DNA from: Flavobacteriales bacterium
GTDB lineage: Bacteria > Bacteroidota > Bacteroidia > Flavobacteriales_F > PHOS-HE28
Direction: 5' to 3'
DNA length: 64,000 nt
NCBI GenBank assembly: GCA_020635655.1
Contig: JACJZI010000008.1
Coordinates: 1-64,000 of the forward strand
A model generated the notes under the pieces. It saw nothing but the letters and a program-made list of their open reading frames with translations. It was not told the DNA's origin and searched no databases. The position numbers and the translations under genes were made by a program. Positions 19,967-28,267 of the stretch are shown here, one piece after another. Within the stretch, counting starts at the first letter, position 1, and the number at the start of each line of letters is the position of its first letter.

Positions 19967-20560
19967 ATGCTCCGTAGTTGCGCCGGAGCGGTGGTCCGGG
20001 GCGCGTGGCTCCTTGTGGTGCTTTCGGGTTGCGGTCGCAGCGATCAGGTCGATGCGGTCGCGGTCCGGAACACGGTCCTGTCCTCCGCCCATGGTGAAAA
20101 GGTCGCGCTGGACACGATCATGGGCCGACGTGCCACGCTCTTTTTCGTACTTGCCCCGGATTGTCCGCTCTGCCTGAACTATGCGCCCTACCTGGCCTCG
20201 TTCCCGGATCGTGCCGGGGACGTGCGTGCGGTGGGCATCTTTCCATCGCGGTTCATGGACCGGGACAGCGTGCGGCTCTTCGCGAAGGCCCACCACATCC
20301 GCATGCCCCTGCTGATGGACCCGGACTGCATGTTCGTTGGGCTGCTCGGTGCGCGCGTCACGCCAGAGGTCTTCCTGATGACCGATGCAGGTGATCTGGT
20401 GTACCACGGTGCCATCGACAACTGGGCCACGCGTCCGGGTCGGAAACGCGTCGCAGCCTCAGCACACTACCTGACCGATGCCTTGTCGGCCTTTGCGCAG
20501 AACAGACCGCCTCCGCGCCGTGACGTGAAGGCCGTCGGTTGTTTCATCGAATACCCGTGA
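19967..20560 (+). CDS. Redoxin/thioredoxin-like lipoprotein
   Basis: The 197-residue product has a lipoprotein-type signal (LLVVLSGC) and a thioredoxin fold of the AhpC/TSA-redoxin type: ATLFFVLAPDCPLCLNYAPYL carries the CxxC pair (DCPLC), and TPEVFLMTDAGDLVYHGAIDN the cis-proline region. The C-terminal motif VKAVGCFIEY is typical of redoxins that sit next to copper type II monooxygenase-like cytochromes. The next gene starts inside its last codons (GTGA overlap 20557-20560). A reductant or copper/heme-maturation role for the neighbour is inferred. Confidence 0.87.
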   Translation: MLRSCAGAVVRGAWLLVVLSGCGRSDQVDAVAVRNTVLSSAHGEKVALDTIMGRRATLFFVLAPDCPLCLNYAPYLASFPDRAGDVRAVGIFPSRFMDRDSVRLFAKAHHIRMPLLMDPDCMFVGLLGARVTPEVFLMTDAGDLVYHGAIDNWATRPGRKRVAASAHYLTDALSAFAQNRPPPRRDVKAVGCFIEYP

Positions 20561-21993
20561 TCGGCAAAAGGGACCTGCTTGTCCAGGCGATGGTGATCGC
20601 CGCGCTGTGCCTGCAGGCCTGTGGGGGGACGCGACCGCATGATCCCGTCGAGGACGTGATGCTGCCGGACACCGTGACGTTCGCGGAACACATCGCCCCG
20701 ATCGTACGGACCAAGTGCATGCCCTGCCACCGGCCCGGACAGATCGGACCGTTCCCCTTGATCACTTGTTCGGATGTGCGCCGCAAAGCGAAGACGGTGC
20801 GGTTCATGACCAGCCACCGCTACATGCCGCCCTGGCCGGCCGATACAGCCTACACCCGCTTTCTGGGCGAGCAGGTCCTTTCCGCTCGCCAGATCGCACT
20901 GATCATGAAGTGGGTCGACACCGGAGCATTCCCTGGTGACACCGCCCACCTGAAACCGCCTCCGGACCATCCCGACGATCCACCCCTCGGCAAGCCCGAC
21001 CTGGTGGTGTGGCTGCCCGATACGATGCACGTGCCCGGCGATGCGCGCGATCGATTCATGATCGCCAAGGCACCCTTCGAGATCCCTCGGGATACGTTCG
21101 TGCGTGACATCGTGTTCGTGCCGGGCAACCGGGCCCTGGTGCACCACATGAACGGTGGATTGATCAACTACGCCCCGGATGCGAAGACCGATGTTTTCTC
21201 GGGACATCGGTACATCGACGCGACCGTGCAGAAGGGCGTCGACGCCTTCACGGCCCTCCGGCTGGCCAATGACGACGGCACCTGGCCGGCGCTCACGCCC
21301 AGCGCGGTGAACTATCTGCCCGGGATGCTGCCGCCGATGTATCCCGAGGGGATCGGTGGGTATCACTTCAAACGCAAGGGGGCCATCCTGCTCAACACCC
21401 TGCACTTCGGGCCCGCTCCTCACGATACCATCGATCGCTCCAGGTTCCTGGTCTACTACGCCGCCGGGCCACCGAAGCGACCGCTGAAGGAACTGTCCAT
21501 GGGATCGTTGGGCGTGGCGCCGGTGGACCCGCCCTTGCATCTGGAGCCCGGACAGGTGGGCACGTTCCATTCCCAGTACAGGCTGCCCACCGCCATCAGC
21601 GTACTCAGCGTGAATCCGCACATGCATCTGTTGGGAAGGAAGTTCCTGGCCTACGCGGTGACGGAAAGCGGTGATACCATACCGTTGGTGCGGATCAACG
21701 ATTGGGACTTCCGCTGGCAGTTCGTCTACACGTTCCCGCACATCGTGGTGCTGCCGAAGGGCGCGACGATCCACATGTACGGCACGTTCGACAACACGGC
21801 GGAAAGTCCACAGCAGCCCTTCGATCCACCGCGGGAGGTGATCGGCACGGACAGCCCGTTCATGCGCACGACCGATGAGATGCTGCAGTTCTTCATCACC
21901 TACATCGATCACCAGGAGGGCGACGAGCGGATCAGCCTCGCACCAGGCGTGTCCGGCGTGGTGTCCGCGCCCGCTGCTGCAGCCAGCCGTTGA
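20557..21993 (+). CDS. Copper type II monooxygenase-like lipoprotein with N-terminal cytochrome c domain
   Basis: The 478-residue protein begins with a lipobox signal (LQAC) and a c-type heme site CMPCH (C54, C57, H58) in a PIVRTKCMPCHRPGQIGPF context. The remaining part matches the two-domain fold of copper type II, ascorbate-dependent monooxygenases (PHM/DBM type): HH at 196-197 would be CuH ligands, and HMH at 355-357 in NPHMHLLGRKF the CuM ligands. A heme domain could supply electrons instead of ascorbate. The substrate is unknown. Start GTG 20557 is preferred over TTG 20539 because of the GTGA coupling. The last 62 bases overlap the convergent EamA gene. Confidence 0.85.
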   Translation: MIGKRDLLVQAMVIAALCLQACGGTRPHDPVEDVMLPDTVTFAEHIAPIVRTKCMPCHRPGQIGPFPLITCSDVRRKAKTVRFMTSHRYMPPWPADTAYTRFLGEQVLSARQIALIMKWVDTGAFPGDTAHLKPPPDHPDDPPLGKPDLVVWLPDTMHVPGDARDRFMIAKAPFEIPRDTFVRDIVFVPGNRALVHHMNGGLINYAPDAKTDVFSGHRYIDATVQKGVDAFTALRLANDDGTWPALTPSAVNYLPGMLPPMYPEGIGGYHFKRKGAILLNTLHFGPAPHDTIDRSRFLVYYAAGPPKRPLKELSMGSLGVAPVDPPLHLEPGQVGTFHSQYRLPTAISVLSVNPHMHLLGRKFLAYAVTESGDTIPLVRINDWDFRWQFVYTFPHIVVLPKGATIHMYGTFDNTAESPQQPFDPPREVIGTDSPFMRTTDEMLQFFITYIDHQEGDERISLAPGVSGVVSAPAAAASR

Positions 21994-22834
21994 TGAAGAG
22001 CGCTGCCAGGATCAGTACGAAACCAACATAGCTGCCCCAGTGCAAGCGTTCGTCCTCACCCCAGATCAACAGGGCGAGCAGGATGCTGTACACCGGCTCA
22101 AGATTGACCGTGAGCGATACGGTGAAGGCGGAGAGTTGCCGCATCACGGCGATGCCGGCGACGAACGCGAAACTGGTGCAAAGCAGACCCAGCAGTAAGA
22201 GATAAAGCACATCGGTGGAGGGCAGCCGCCAGAGCGGCATGGGCAACCGGCCATCGATGGCCAGCCAGATACCCATCGCCACGGTCGCGCCTCCCAGCTC
22301 ATAAAAACCGATGCGGCCCGCGTGGTCGCGTTTGATCAACTGCCCGTTGATCACGGTGAACCAGGCCGCCAGGAGGGCGCTCAATGTGGCCACGGCGATG
22401 CCCCAACGGTGGGTGGTCTCCAGGCCGAAGATGAGGAACAGCGCGGCGATCACCACTACGCCCAGCACCACCTCGTAACCGCGGATGCCGCGCTTGCTCC
22501 AGATCGGCTCGAGCAAGGCGGTGAAGATGGTGCTGGCGGCCAGGCAGGCCACGGCCACGCTGACGGTGGCCAGCTTGATCGCCCCATAGAAAGAGAGCCA
22601 ATGCCCGGCGATGATCACACCGGTGAGCAGTTGCTGCCGCAGGTCCGCGCCGGGTCGAAGGGGGAAGCGCATGATCGGTGCGGCCATGGCCAGACCGGCC
22701 ATGCCGATCAGTGTGCGGATGTACACGAGCTGGTCGGCGGGCAGTTTGATCAGGCGCCCGAAGATGCCGGTCAGCCCCCAGATCAGCACCGTGAAGTGCA
22801 GCAGGAGCAGGGCATTGCGATGCGGGCGGTCCAT
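21932..22834 (-). CDS. DMT superfamily (EamA) transporter
   Basis: The 300-residue protein has ten predicted transmembrane helices in two EamA halves; the first begins ALLLLHFTVLIWGLTGIFG and the second AALLAAWFTVINGQLI. Members export amino acids or other metabolites through the inner membrane; the substrate here cannot be told. TATCTTCG lies at 22853-22860 on this strand, 18 bases upstream of the start. Its 3' end overlaps the convergent monooxygenase gene by 62 bases. Confidence 0.9.
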   Translation of the reverse strand: MDRPHRNALLLLHFTVLIWGLTGIFGRLIKLPADQLVYIRTLIGMAGLAMAAPIMRFPLRPGADLRQQLLTGVIIAGHWLSFYGAIKLATVSVAVACLAASTIFTALLEPIWSKRGIRGYEVVLGVVVIAALFLIFGLETTHRWGIAVATLSALLAAWFTVINGQLIKRDHAGRIGFYELGGATVAMGIWLAIDGRLPMPLWRLPSTDVLYLLLLGLLCTSFAFVAGIAVMRQLSAFTVSLTVNLEPVYSILLALLIWGEDERLHWGSYVGFVLILAALFINGWLQQRARTPRRTRLVRG

Positions 22835-22875
22835 GGGCCGGTGGGCACGGCCCGAAGATAGCCGGGGCCCGGAGC

Positions 22876-23739
22876 TCAGTTCACGCTGTCCAGCAGCAGC
22901 TGAGCGGCCTTCACTTTCGTCCCCTGATCTGCGATCGCTTTCTGCTTGTCGTCCTGCTGCTTCAGGTTGTCCTTGATGTCCTGCTCAAGGTCCTTGGCCT
23001 TCTTCTCCGCGTCGGCTATATCCTCCGTGTACTTCTCGATCTTTCCCTCGAGCTTGGACTTGTCCTTCAGCAGGTCCTGCAGGTCCTTGGTATTCTGCTC
23101 GCTGGGGTCGCCGGCCACCTCGGTCTTCTTGGTCTCGATCGCGATGTTGGTGGTCCCCAGTTCGTTCTCGGCATCCAGTTTGTCCCTGGCCGCGTCCTTG
23201 CCCTTGCCCTTGGTCTTCTCGAGCGTGTTCTCCGCACGGTCCTTTTCCTTCTTCAGCATGGCCAGGTCGCTCTGCAGCTGTTCCAGGGTCTTCTGTTCGG
23301 CCGCCAGTTCCTCTTGCAACACCTTGGTCTTGTAGGCCACGGCCGTCCGGTAGGCATAGTCCGTCGCGCTCTTCAGCAGGGTCGCCTCCGATGTGGAGGC
23401 CAGGAAGGCTCCGTTCACGCGGAAGGCCAGGTGCACGTTCACCGTTGAGCTCTTGCGGGGCTGCTCCACGGCGCATAGGATCGTGATGGTGTCCGCCGTG
23501 ATCTCGGGCACGCGCGCGCCCAGGGCCTTGAGCTCCTTCTTGTTGCTCACGTCCTTGCTCACCATCTTCAGCTGGTCCTTGTAGTACCCCTCCAGGTCCT
23601 TGTCGTCCCCTTGGTCAAAAGCGACCATGAAGGTGGGGTGCAGTCCATCGCTGAAGGTGAAGGAGGTTTGCTGTACCTGGGTCTGGGCGGTGGCCTGGAT
23701 GCTCCAGGCGATCAGTGCGAGGGTCAAGGTCCGGGTCAT
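22876..23739 (-). CDS. Secreted coiled-coil protein of unknown function
   Basis: The 287-residue protein has a signal peptide (to about residue 19, ATAQ), a small mixed domain (about 20-130) and a long, highly charged coiled coil from about residue 135 to the end (KTLEQLQSDLAMLKKEKD and similar heptads rich in K, E and D). I do not recognise the family. It is probably periplasmic. The DUF502 gene lies 45 bases upstream on the same strand, so the two may be cotranscribed. Confidence 0.8.
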   Translation of the reverse strand: MTRTLTLALIAWSIQATAQTQVQQTSFTFSDGLHPTFMVAFDQGDDKDLEGYYKDQLKMVSKDVSNKKELKALGARVPEITADTITILCAVEQPRKSSTVNVHLAFRVNGAFLASTSEATLLKSATDYAYRTAVAYKTKVLQEELAAEQKTLEQLQSDLAMLKKEKDRAENTLEKTKGKGKDAARDKLDAENELGTTNIAIETKKTEVAGDPSEQNTKDLQDLLKDKSKLEGKIEKYTEDIADAEKKAKDLEQDIKDNLKQQDDKQKAIADQGTKVKAAQLLLDSVN

Positions 23740-23784
23740 GGTCTCGTCGTGTTGGGTGGTTTGGACGGTCGGTGCTCCGGGCCG

Positions 23785-24363
23785 TCACTCGTTGTCTTCC
23801 TCCACATGGGCGACACCGCCGCTCACGATGAACTTCATCACGTCGCCGGCCCTGGCGTTGATCGGTGTGACGTTCTCGGTGGGCACGATGTATAGGTTGC
23901 CGCTCCATGCGAAGCTGTGCGGCAGGTACACAGCAACTTTGTTGCCAGGGATCCCCAGCACGCTGAGGTCGTCCTGGGTGATGAAGCCGAGCTTCTCCAA
24001 ATTGCTGTTGGTCACCATGCGCACCAGAACGGGTCTGTCGAACGAACGCTTGTTGCCCACCAACGCGCCCACCAGGTCCTTCAAGGCATCATAGATCGTC
24101 TTGAGGATCGGGATGCGCTGCAGGACCTCCTCCCCCAATTCGGCGAGCGGTCGGAAGAGGATCGTGGAGCCGAGCCATCCGGCCAGTGTGATGATCACCA
24201 GCAGGCTGAGCAGGCCGAGACCAGGGATATCCAGGGGGATGATGCGGTCCAGCCAGAGGAACAACTGGTAGATGCCGTAGATGATGATCGTGACGGGCAC
24301 CACCAGCAGGATGCCCCTCAGGAAGAAGGACACGATATGGGCGAGCAGGCTCCTCAGTTTCAT
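23785..24363 (-). CDS. DUF502 membrane protein
   Basis: The 192-residue protein has two N-terminal transmembrane helices (about 10-32 and 45-68) and a soluble C-terminal domain with the DUF502 patterns IPILKTIYDALKD and PVLVRMVTNSN, GFIT, and VYLPHSFAWSGNLYIVP. The family is widespread in bacteria and plants; its biochemical role is unknown. An exact TATTTTTG element lies 5 bases before the start (24369-24376). Confidence 0.93.
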   Translation of the reverse strand: MKLRSLLAHIVSFFLRGILLVVPVTIIIYGIYQLFLWLDRIIPLDIPGLGLLSLLVIITLAGWLGSTILFRPLAELGEEVLQRIPILKTIYDALKDLVGALVGNKRSFDRPVLVRMVTNSNLEKLGFITQDDLSVLGIPGNKVAVYLPHSFAWSGNLYIVPTENVTPINARAGDVMKFIVSGGVAHVEEDNE

Positions 24364-24368
24364 CGTTC

Positions 24369-24376
24369 CAAAAATA
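24369..24376 (-). promoter_or_regulatory. Candidate -7 element of the DUF502 gene
   Basis: The minus strand reads TATTTTTG, an exact TAnnTTTG match, ending 5 bases before the ATG. If used, the transcript would be leaderless or nearly so. A TTC about 18 bases upstream may replace the TTG of the -33 element. Confidence 0.5.
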
Positions 24377-24387
24377 CCGATGGGCCT

Positions 24388-24762
24388 TCAGAAGGAATGC
24401 CGGGCCAATGCCTCCCTTTCCCTCTTGGGAAGGCTCCGGCGCACCCGGTCGTAGCTGTGGTCGGCGAGTTCGAGCAACAATGGGTCCGGGACACTGCCAT
24501 CGGTGGTCACCGTGTTCCAGTGCTGCTTGTTCATGTGGTATCCCGGAGTGATGCCGGGATAGCGCTCGCGCAGGTCGATCGCCCGCTCCGGGTCGCACTT
24601 GAGGTTGATGCTCTCGAACGTATCCAGACCTGTGAGTGCGAAGATCTTCCCGGGTCCTTCACCACCGCCAACGCGGAACACCAGGGTTTCCGGGCCGAAG
24701 GGCAGGTCCTCGGTCACGCCCGGTTTGGCGAGGCAGTGCGCACGAAAACGGTCCAGGGTCAT
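24388..24762 (-). CDS. MmcQ/YjbR family protein
   Basis: The 124-residue protein shows the MmcQ/YjbR pattern: FRAHCLAKPGVTEDLPFGPETLVFRV at the start, GKIFALTGL in the middle, a CDPERAIDLRERYPGI block, and KQHWNTV with a DHSYDRV end. The fold resembles double-wing DNA-binding domains, but the function is unproven. It is last in a three-gene minus-strand operon and overlaps the cyclase gene by 4 bases. Confidence 0.9.
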   Translation of the reverse strand: MTLDRFRAHCLAKPGVTEDLPFGPETLVFRVGGGEGPGKIFALTGLDTFESINLKCDPERAIDLRERYPGITPGYHMNKQHWNTVTTDGSVPDPLLLELADHSYDRVRRSLPKREREALARHSF

Positions 24763-25523
24763 GGGAGCAGGGCGTAGAGCACCGGCCGGCTCGGGGCCGC
24801 ATCGTTCATCAGGTGCGGCAGCTGCAGGTCCAGCAGGTAGCGGCCATCGGGCAGTTCTTCAGGCACGAAGATCAGTTCGGTGATCGTGCGCAAGCGGTCC
24901 TGCGTGGCGGGGAAGTCCCAGAAGGCATGGTGCGCGGCCAGCACGCCACCGTCGTCCTCGCGGTCGATGCTGGGCAGGTCCACCAACAGATGACGAACGC
25001 CGATGCTGCGCAGCCAGGCCGCGGCGGTGCTCTGCAGATAGGCGGGATTCGTGTCCGTCCAATCGCGCGTGCATTTCTCCGCGTCGTTGGGCAGGGTGCG
25101 CACCACCAGCGCTTCGGGCGGATGCTCATCCAGCATGCTGCGCAATTGTTCCAGGGTGATCACGTGGTCGGTCCGGCCGTCCGGGGCGCGCCGTTCCTCC
25201 GGGCGCACGCTCACCACATCGGCGACGAAGAAATAGCGGTCGAGCATGCCGCCCACCGGGGTCACCTCCGGATCGATGTGCCCGACGCATTCGGTGTGCG
25301 TCCCGTGCCCGTGCGGGTTGAAGTGGACATCGCGGAAGTTGACCGGTGCCCCGCGCTCCACGGCGAACGTGTGTTCGCCCCGCACCACCGGCGCGATCCG
25401 CACCAGGTCCACGCCCCAGGCGCGCATCTGACCTTCGCCCGCGTGCAATGGCAGGCTCAGGCCGATCGGTCGGGTGAGGTCGATCCGGTAGGAGCGACCG
25501 TGGTGCTCGATGGTGGCGATCAT
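24759..25523 (-). CDS. Cyclase family protein (kynurenine formamidase-like)
   Basis: The 254-residue metal-dependent hydrolase carries the cyclase/KynB metal motif HGTHTE within HFNPHGHGTHTECVGHID and a second conserved block LVDLPSIDREDDGG followed by AHHAFWDF. Related enzymes hydrolyse N-formylkynurenine or small cyclic amides; the substrate here is not evident. No other kynurenine-pathway gene is in the window. Start ATG 25523 gives a 4-base overlap with hemW and a family-like N-terminus; the frame extends to 25694 but that part lies in hemW. Confidence 0.86.
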   Translation of the reverse strand: MIATIEHHGRSYRIDLTRPIGLSLPLHAGEGQMRAWGVDLVRIAPVVRGEHTFAVERGAPVNFRDVHFNPHGHGTHTECVGHIDPEVTPVGGMLDRYFFVADVVSVRPEERRAPDGRTDHVITLEQLRSMLDEHPPEALVVRTLPNDAEKCTRDWTDTNPAYLQSTAAAWLRSIGVRHLLVDLPSIDREDDGGVLAAHHAFWDFPATQDRLRTITELIFVPEELPDGRYLLDLQLPHLMNDAAPSRPVLYALLP

Positions 25524-26689
25524 GTGTCGACGAACAGCTCGGCGGCGATCCGATCGGCGAAATGACGACCGGTGCCTGTCAAAACTAATCGCGCGCCCTC
25601 GACCTTCAGTTCGTCGCGTGAACGGTGCCGTTCGATCGTCCCCCATTGCGTTCCGCCGATCGGAACGGGCAGCGTGTCCAGGTCCACGCCCCACATCGTG
25701 CGCAGGCCGGTGAGCAGGATCTCATTGGTGCGTTGGGCAGGTGTAAGCGTTTCACTTTCAAAGACCGGTGTGCCCGCTTCGATGCCGCGCGCATACCGCA
25801 GGTTGTGCGCGACGTTCCAACGACGCTGTCGCCCATCGAACGAATGCGCCGAAGGTCCGATCCCGAGATAGGGTGCGCCGGTCCAGTAGCTGATGTTGTG
25901 CCGGCTGAAATGGCCCGCGCGGCCGAAGTTGCTGATCTCGTAGTGCACCAGTCCGGCACGCGCCATGCGCTCCATCAGCAGGTCGAACTGGGCGGCCTGT
26001 GCCTCGTCGTCCGATGGGACCACTTCGCCCCTCCTCACCTGGTGTGCCAGTGCCGTGCGCGGTTCGACGGTGAGGCAGTAGGCACTGAGATGCGGCATGC
26101 CCAGGTCCAGCGCGATGCGCAGTTGTTCGTCCCATTCGTCCCGGTCCATTCCCGGCAGTCCGTAGATCAGGTCGATCGTCCAACTGGTGAAACCGGCCCC
26201 GGCGATCCGGTCGATGCTGCGCCGCGCCTCCTCTGCGGTATGTGCACGGCCCATGGAACGCAGGCGGTCCTCGCGGAAGCTCTGCGTGCCGAGGCTCAGG
26301 CGCGTGATGCCGCAGGCACGCCAAGCTTCCAGGTATTCGGTGTTGATGTCGTCCGGGTTGGCCTCCAGTGTGATCTCGGCATCCGGCGCGATGGCGAACA
26401 GACGCCTGGCCTGTTCCAGGAAGGCCGCGATCCGCTCCGGTCCGATCAGGCTCGGGGTGCCCCCGCCGAAGTAGATCGACCCCAGTGCCTCCGTCGGCAG
26501 CTCCATGGCGCGTTCCTCCAGCTCACGTCGCATCGCATCCAGCACCCGGTCCTTCGCCTTCAGCGACGTGCTGAAATGGAAATCACAATAGGTGCAGGCC
26601 TTTTTGCAGAAGGGGATGTGGAGGTAGAGGCCTGGGGAATGATCAATGGTGAATGAAGAATGGCCATCTTCAAATGCCGTGTTCGTCAT
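25520..26689 (-). CDS. hemW: Radical SAM heme chaperone HemW
   Basis: The 389-residue protein has the radical-SAM cluster CKKACTYC (C28, C32, C35) in LYLHIPFCKKACTYCDF, then SIYFGGGTPSLI, LEANPDD, GITRLSLGTQSF and DLIYGLPGM, all typical of HemW (formerly called oxygen-independent coproporphyrinogen oxidase-like). HemW inserts heme into target proteins. The C-terminal HemN domain (PYLGIGPSAHSFDG) is present. The first 19 residues are unusual and are encoded by AT-richer junk-like words shared with the adjacent intergenic stretch, so translation could begin elsewhere, but no better start was found. It heads an operon with the cyclase and MmcQ genes. Confidence 0.93.
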   Translation of the reverse strand: MTNTAFEDGHSSFTIDHSPGLYLHIPFCKKACTYCDFHFSTSLKAKDRVLDAMRRELEERAMELPTEALGSIYFGGGTPSLIGPERIAAFLEQARRLFAIAPDAEITLEANPDDINTEYLEAWRACGITRLSLGTQSFREDRLRSMGRAHTAEEARRSIDRIAGAGFTSWTIDLIYGLPGMDRDEWDEQLRIALDLGMPHLSAYCLTVEPRTALAHQVRRGEVVPSDDEAQAAQFDLLMERMARAGLVHYEISNFGRAGHFSRHNISYWTGAPYLGIGPSAHSFDGRQRRWNVAHNLRYARGIEAGTPVFESETLTPAQRTNEILLTGLRTMWGVDLDTLPVPIGGTQWGTIERHRSRDELKVEGARLVLTGTGRHFADRIAAELFVDT

Positions 26690-26735
26690 CGGGCGTTCAA
26701 CATTGGCCGTTCTTCATTCCGCATTCAACGTAATG
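26690..26735. repeat. Word-like filler between histidine kinase and hemW
   Basis: The stretch around 26640-26735 contains GAATGAAGAATGG, TTCAACATTGG and TTCTTCATTCCGCATTC, near-repeats of gaatgaagaatg and its complement. Such words recur between genes of many Bacteroidota. It forms the start of hemW on one side and the last codons of the kinase on the other. Confidence 0.4.
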
Positions 26736-28225
26736 CGGAACGTCGTCCCTTTCCCGGGTGTGCTCTTCTTCACGAAGATCCGGCCACCATGGTACTGTTC
26801 AATGATGCGTCGGCTGAGCGAGAGGCCGAGCCCCCAGCCGCGTTTCTTGGTGGTGAAGCCGGGCTGGAACACCGTGCGTTGCTGTGAGGCCGGGATGCCC
26901 TTGCCGGTGTCGGTGATGTCCACGTGCACGTGCGGACCATCGGGCACGATCTCCAGCGTGATCGCGCCTTCGCCCTCCATCGCGTCGATGGCGTTGCGCA
27001 CCAGGTTCTCGATCACCCAGCTGAAGAGCGGCCGATTGATGGGAACGAGCAGGTCCGGGTCGGCGGGCGTCAGCACCTCGACCTTGGCCTTTGACGGCAA
27101 ACGCGGCCGCAGATAGAGCACCGTGGCGCGCAGGGTGTGGAAGAGCTTCTCCGGTGTGAGGTCGGGTGCGGAGCCGATCTTGCTGAAGCGCTGCGTGATC
27201 ACCTCCAGGCGGTCGACGTCCTTGCGCATCTCGGTGAGTGCCGACGGTTCCACGCCCTTCTCCTTCAGCAATTCCATCCAGGCCATCAGCGAGCTGAGCG
27301 GTGTGCCCAGTTGATGGGCGGTCTCCTTGGCCATGCCCACCCAGACCTGGTCCTGCTCGGCGCGGCGGAAGATGCTGAACAGGATGTAGCTCACCAGCAG
27401 GAACAGCCCGATGATGACCAGTTGCACGTAGGGGAAATAGCGCAGCTGCGTGATCACCAATGATTCCTGGTAGTAGATGTAGTGCCGGCCCTGGCCGGCG
27501 AGCTCCACCTCGATCGGCGGGTTCTCGGCGGCCATCTTCGCGATCTGGTCCTGCAACTGTGCCGGGTCGGCGACGATGGTACTGTCGATGTTGCCGTGCT
27601 CGATCACGTGCGTGCGCGTGCTGTCCGTGTAGATCACCGGCACGGCCGCGGTGTTCATCACGGTCTCGCTGATGAACGAGCGGATGATCCCGTCCATCAC
27701 GTTCTGCAGTTCGGTGAAGAGCTTCGAGTCCTTGTAGTAGAGGTACTGCTTCTGGTCGCCGTACACCGCGATCTCGATCGGCGGGCGTTGCGCGGCCATG
27801 GCTTCCACCTCCTTTCGCAACAGGCTGTCGTTCTTCGCGACGGTCTCGTCCAGGTTGCGGCTGAACTTCACATTGCCCTTGCGATCGGTGATGATGACCG
27901 GTACCGTGGTGTTGTCGCTGACCACCTTGAGGTAGAAGCCGAGGTCGCCCTGGTCGGCATTGCCCACGAGGCGCAGCATGGCCTCGGCCCAGAGCTCCAC
28001 CTTCTTGCGTTCCTCCTCGCGCAGGCGGTCGAAGAGCTTGTCGGTGTAGTTCACCAGCTGGGCCCGGTTCTGCACGGCCTCCGCCCAGAGGCGCACCTTG
28101 TGCCGTTCCTCCTCGCGCACCTGGCCCACGATGCGGTTGCTGTACCACAGCGAGGCGATCACGATCAGGATCGCGGCCAGGGCCAGGATCAGTTTCCAGC
28201 GTTGCTTGCGGGAGTAGAGGTCCAT
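26714..28225 (-). CDS. Membrane sensor histidine kinase
   Basis: The 503-residue kinase has an N-terminal helix (about 11-28), an extracytoplasmic sensor (30-263), a second helix (264-285) and a C-terminal kinase. H304 in AKETAHQLGTPL is the phosphorylation site. The N box is ENLVRNAIDAM, G1 DTGKGI and G2 RGWGLGLSLS. The sensor contains two similar halves: VPVIITD ... RPPIEIAVYGD ... YLYYKDS (about 108-167) and VPVIYTD ... NPPIEVELAGQ ... YIYYQES (about 195-255), an internal duplication. No response regulator is adjacent, so the partner is elsewhere. Confidence 0.92.
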   Translation of the reverse strand: MDLYSRKQRWKLILALAAILIVIASLWYSNRIVGQVREEERHKVRLWAEAVQNRAQLVNYTDKLFDRLREEERKKVELWAEAMLRLVGNADQGDLGFYLKVVSDNTTVPVIITDRKGNVKFSRNLDETVAKNDSLLRKEVEAMAAQRPPIEIAVYGDQKQYLYYKDSKLFTELQNVMDGIIRSFISETVMNTAAVPVIYTDSTRTHVIEHGNIDSTIVADPAQLQDQIAKMAAENPPIEVELAGQGRHYIYYQESLVITQLRYFPYVQLVIIGLFLLVSYILFSIFRRAEQDQVWVGMAKETAHQLGTPLSSLMAWMELLKEKGVEPSALTEMRKDVDRLEVITQRFSKIGSAPDLTPEKLFHTLRATVLYLRPRLPSKAKVEVLTPADPDLLVPINRPLFSWVIENLVRNAIDAMEGEGAITLEIVPDGPHVHVDITDTGKGIPASQQRTVFQPGFTTKKRGWGLGLSLSRRIIEQYHGGRIFVKKSTPGKGTTFRITLNAE

Positions 28226-28267
28226 CTCCGGCCGTGAAGTTCGCGCAATGTGGCGGACCGGGCCGCC

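Noticed and set aside
20539..20556. TTG start for the copper-monooxygenase-like gene
   Set aside because: GTG 20557 gives a GTGA overlap with the upstream stop and a normal lipoprotein signal; the TTG adds nothing family-like.
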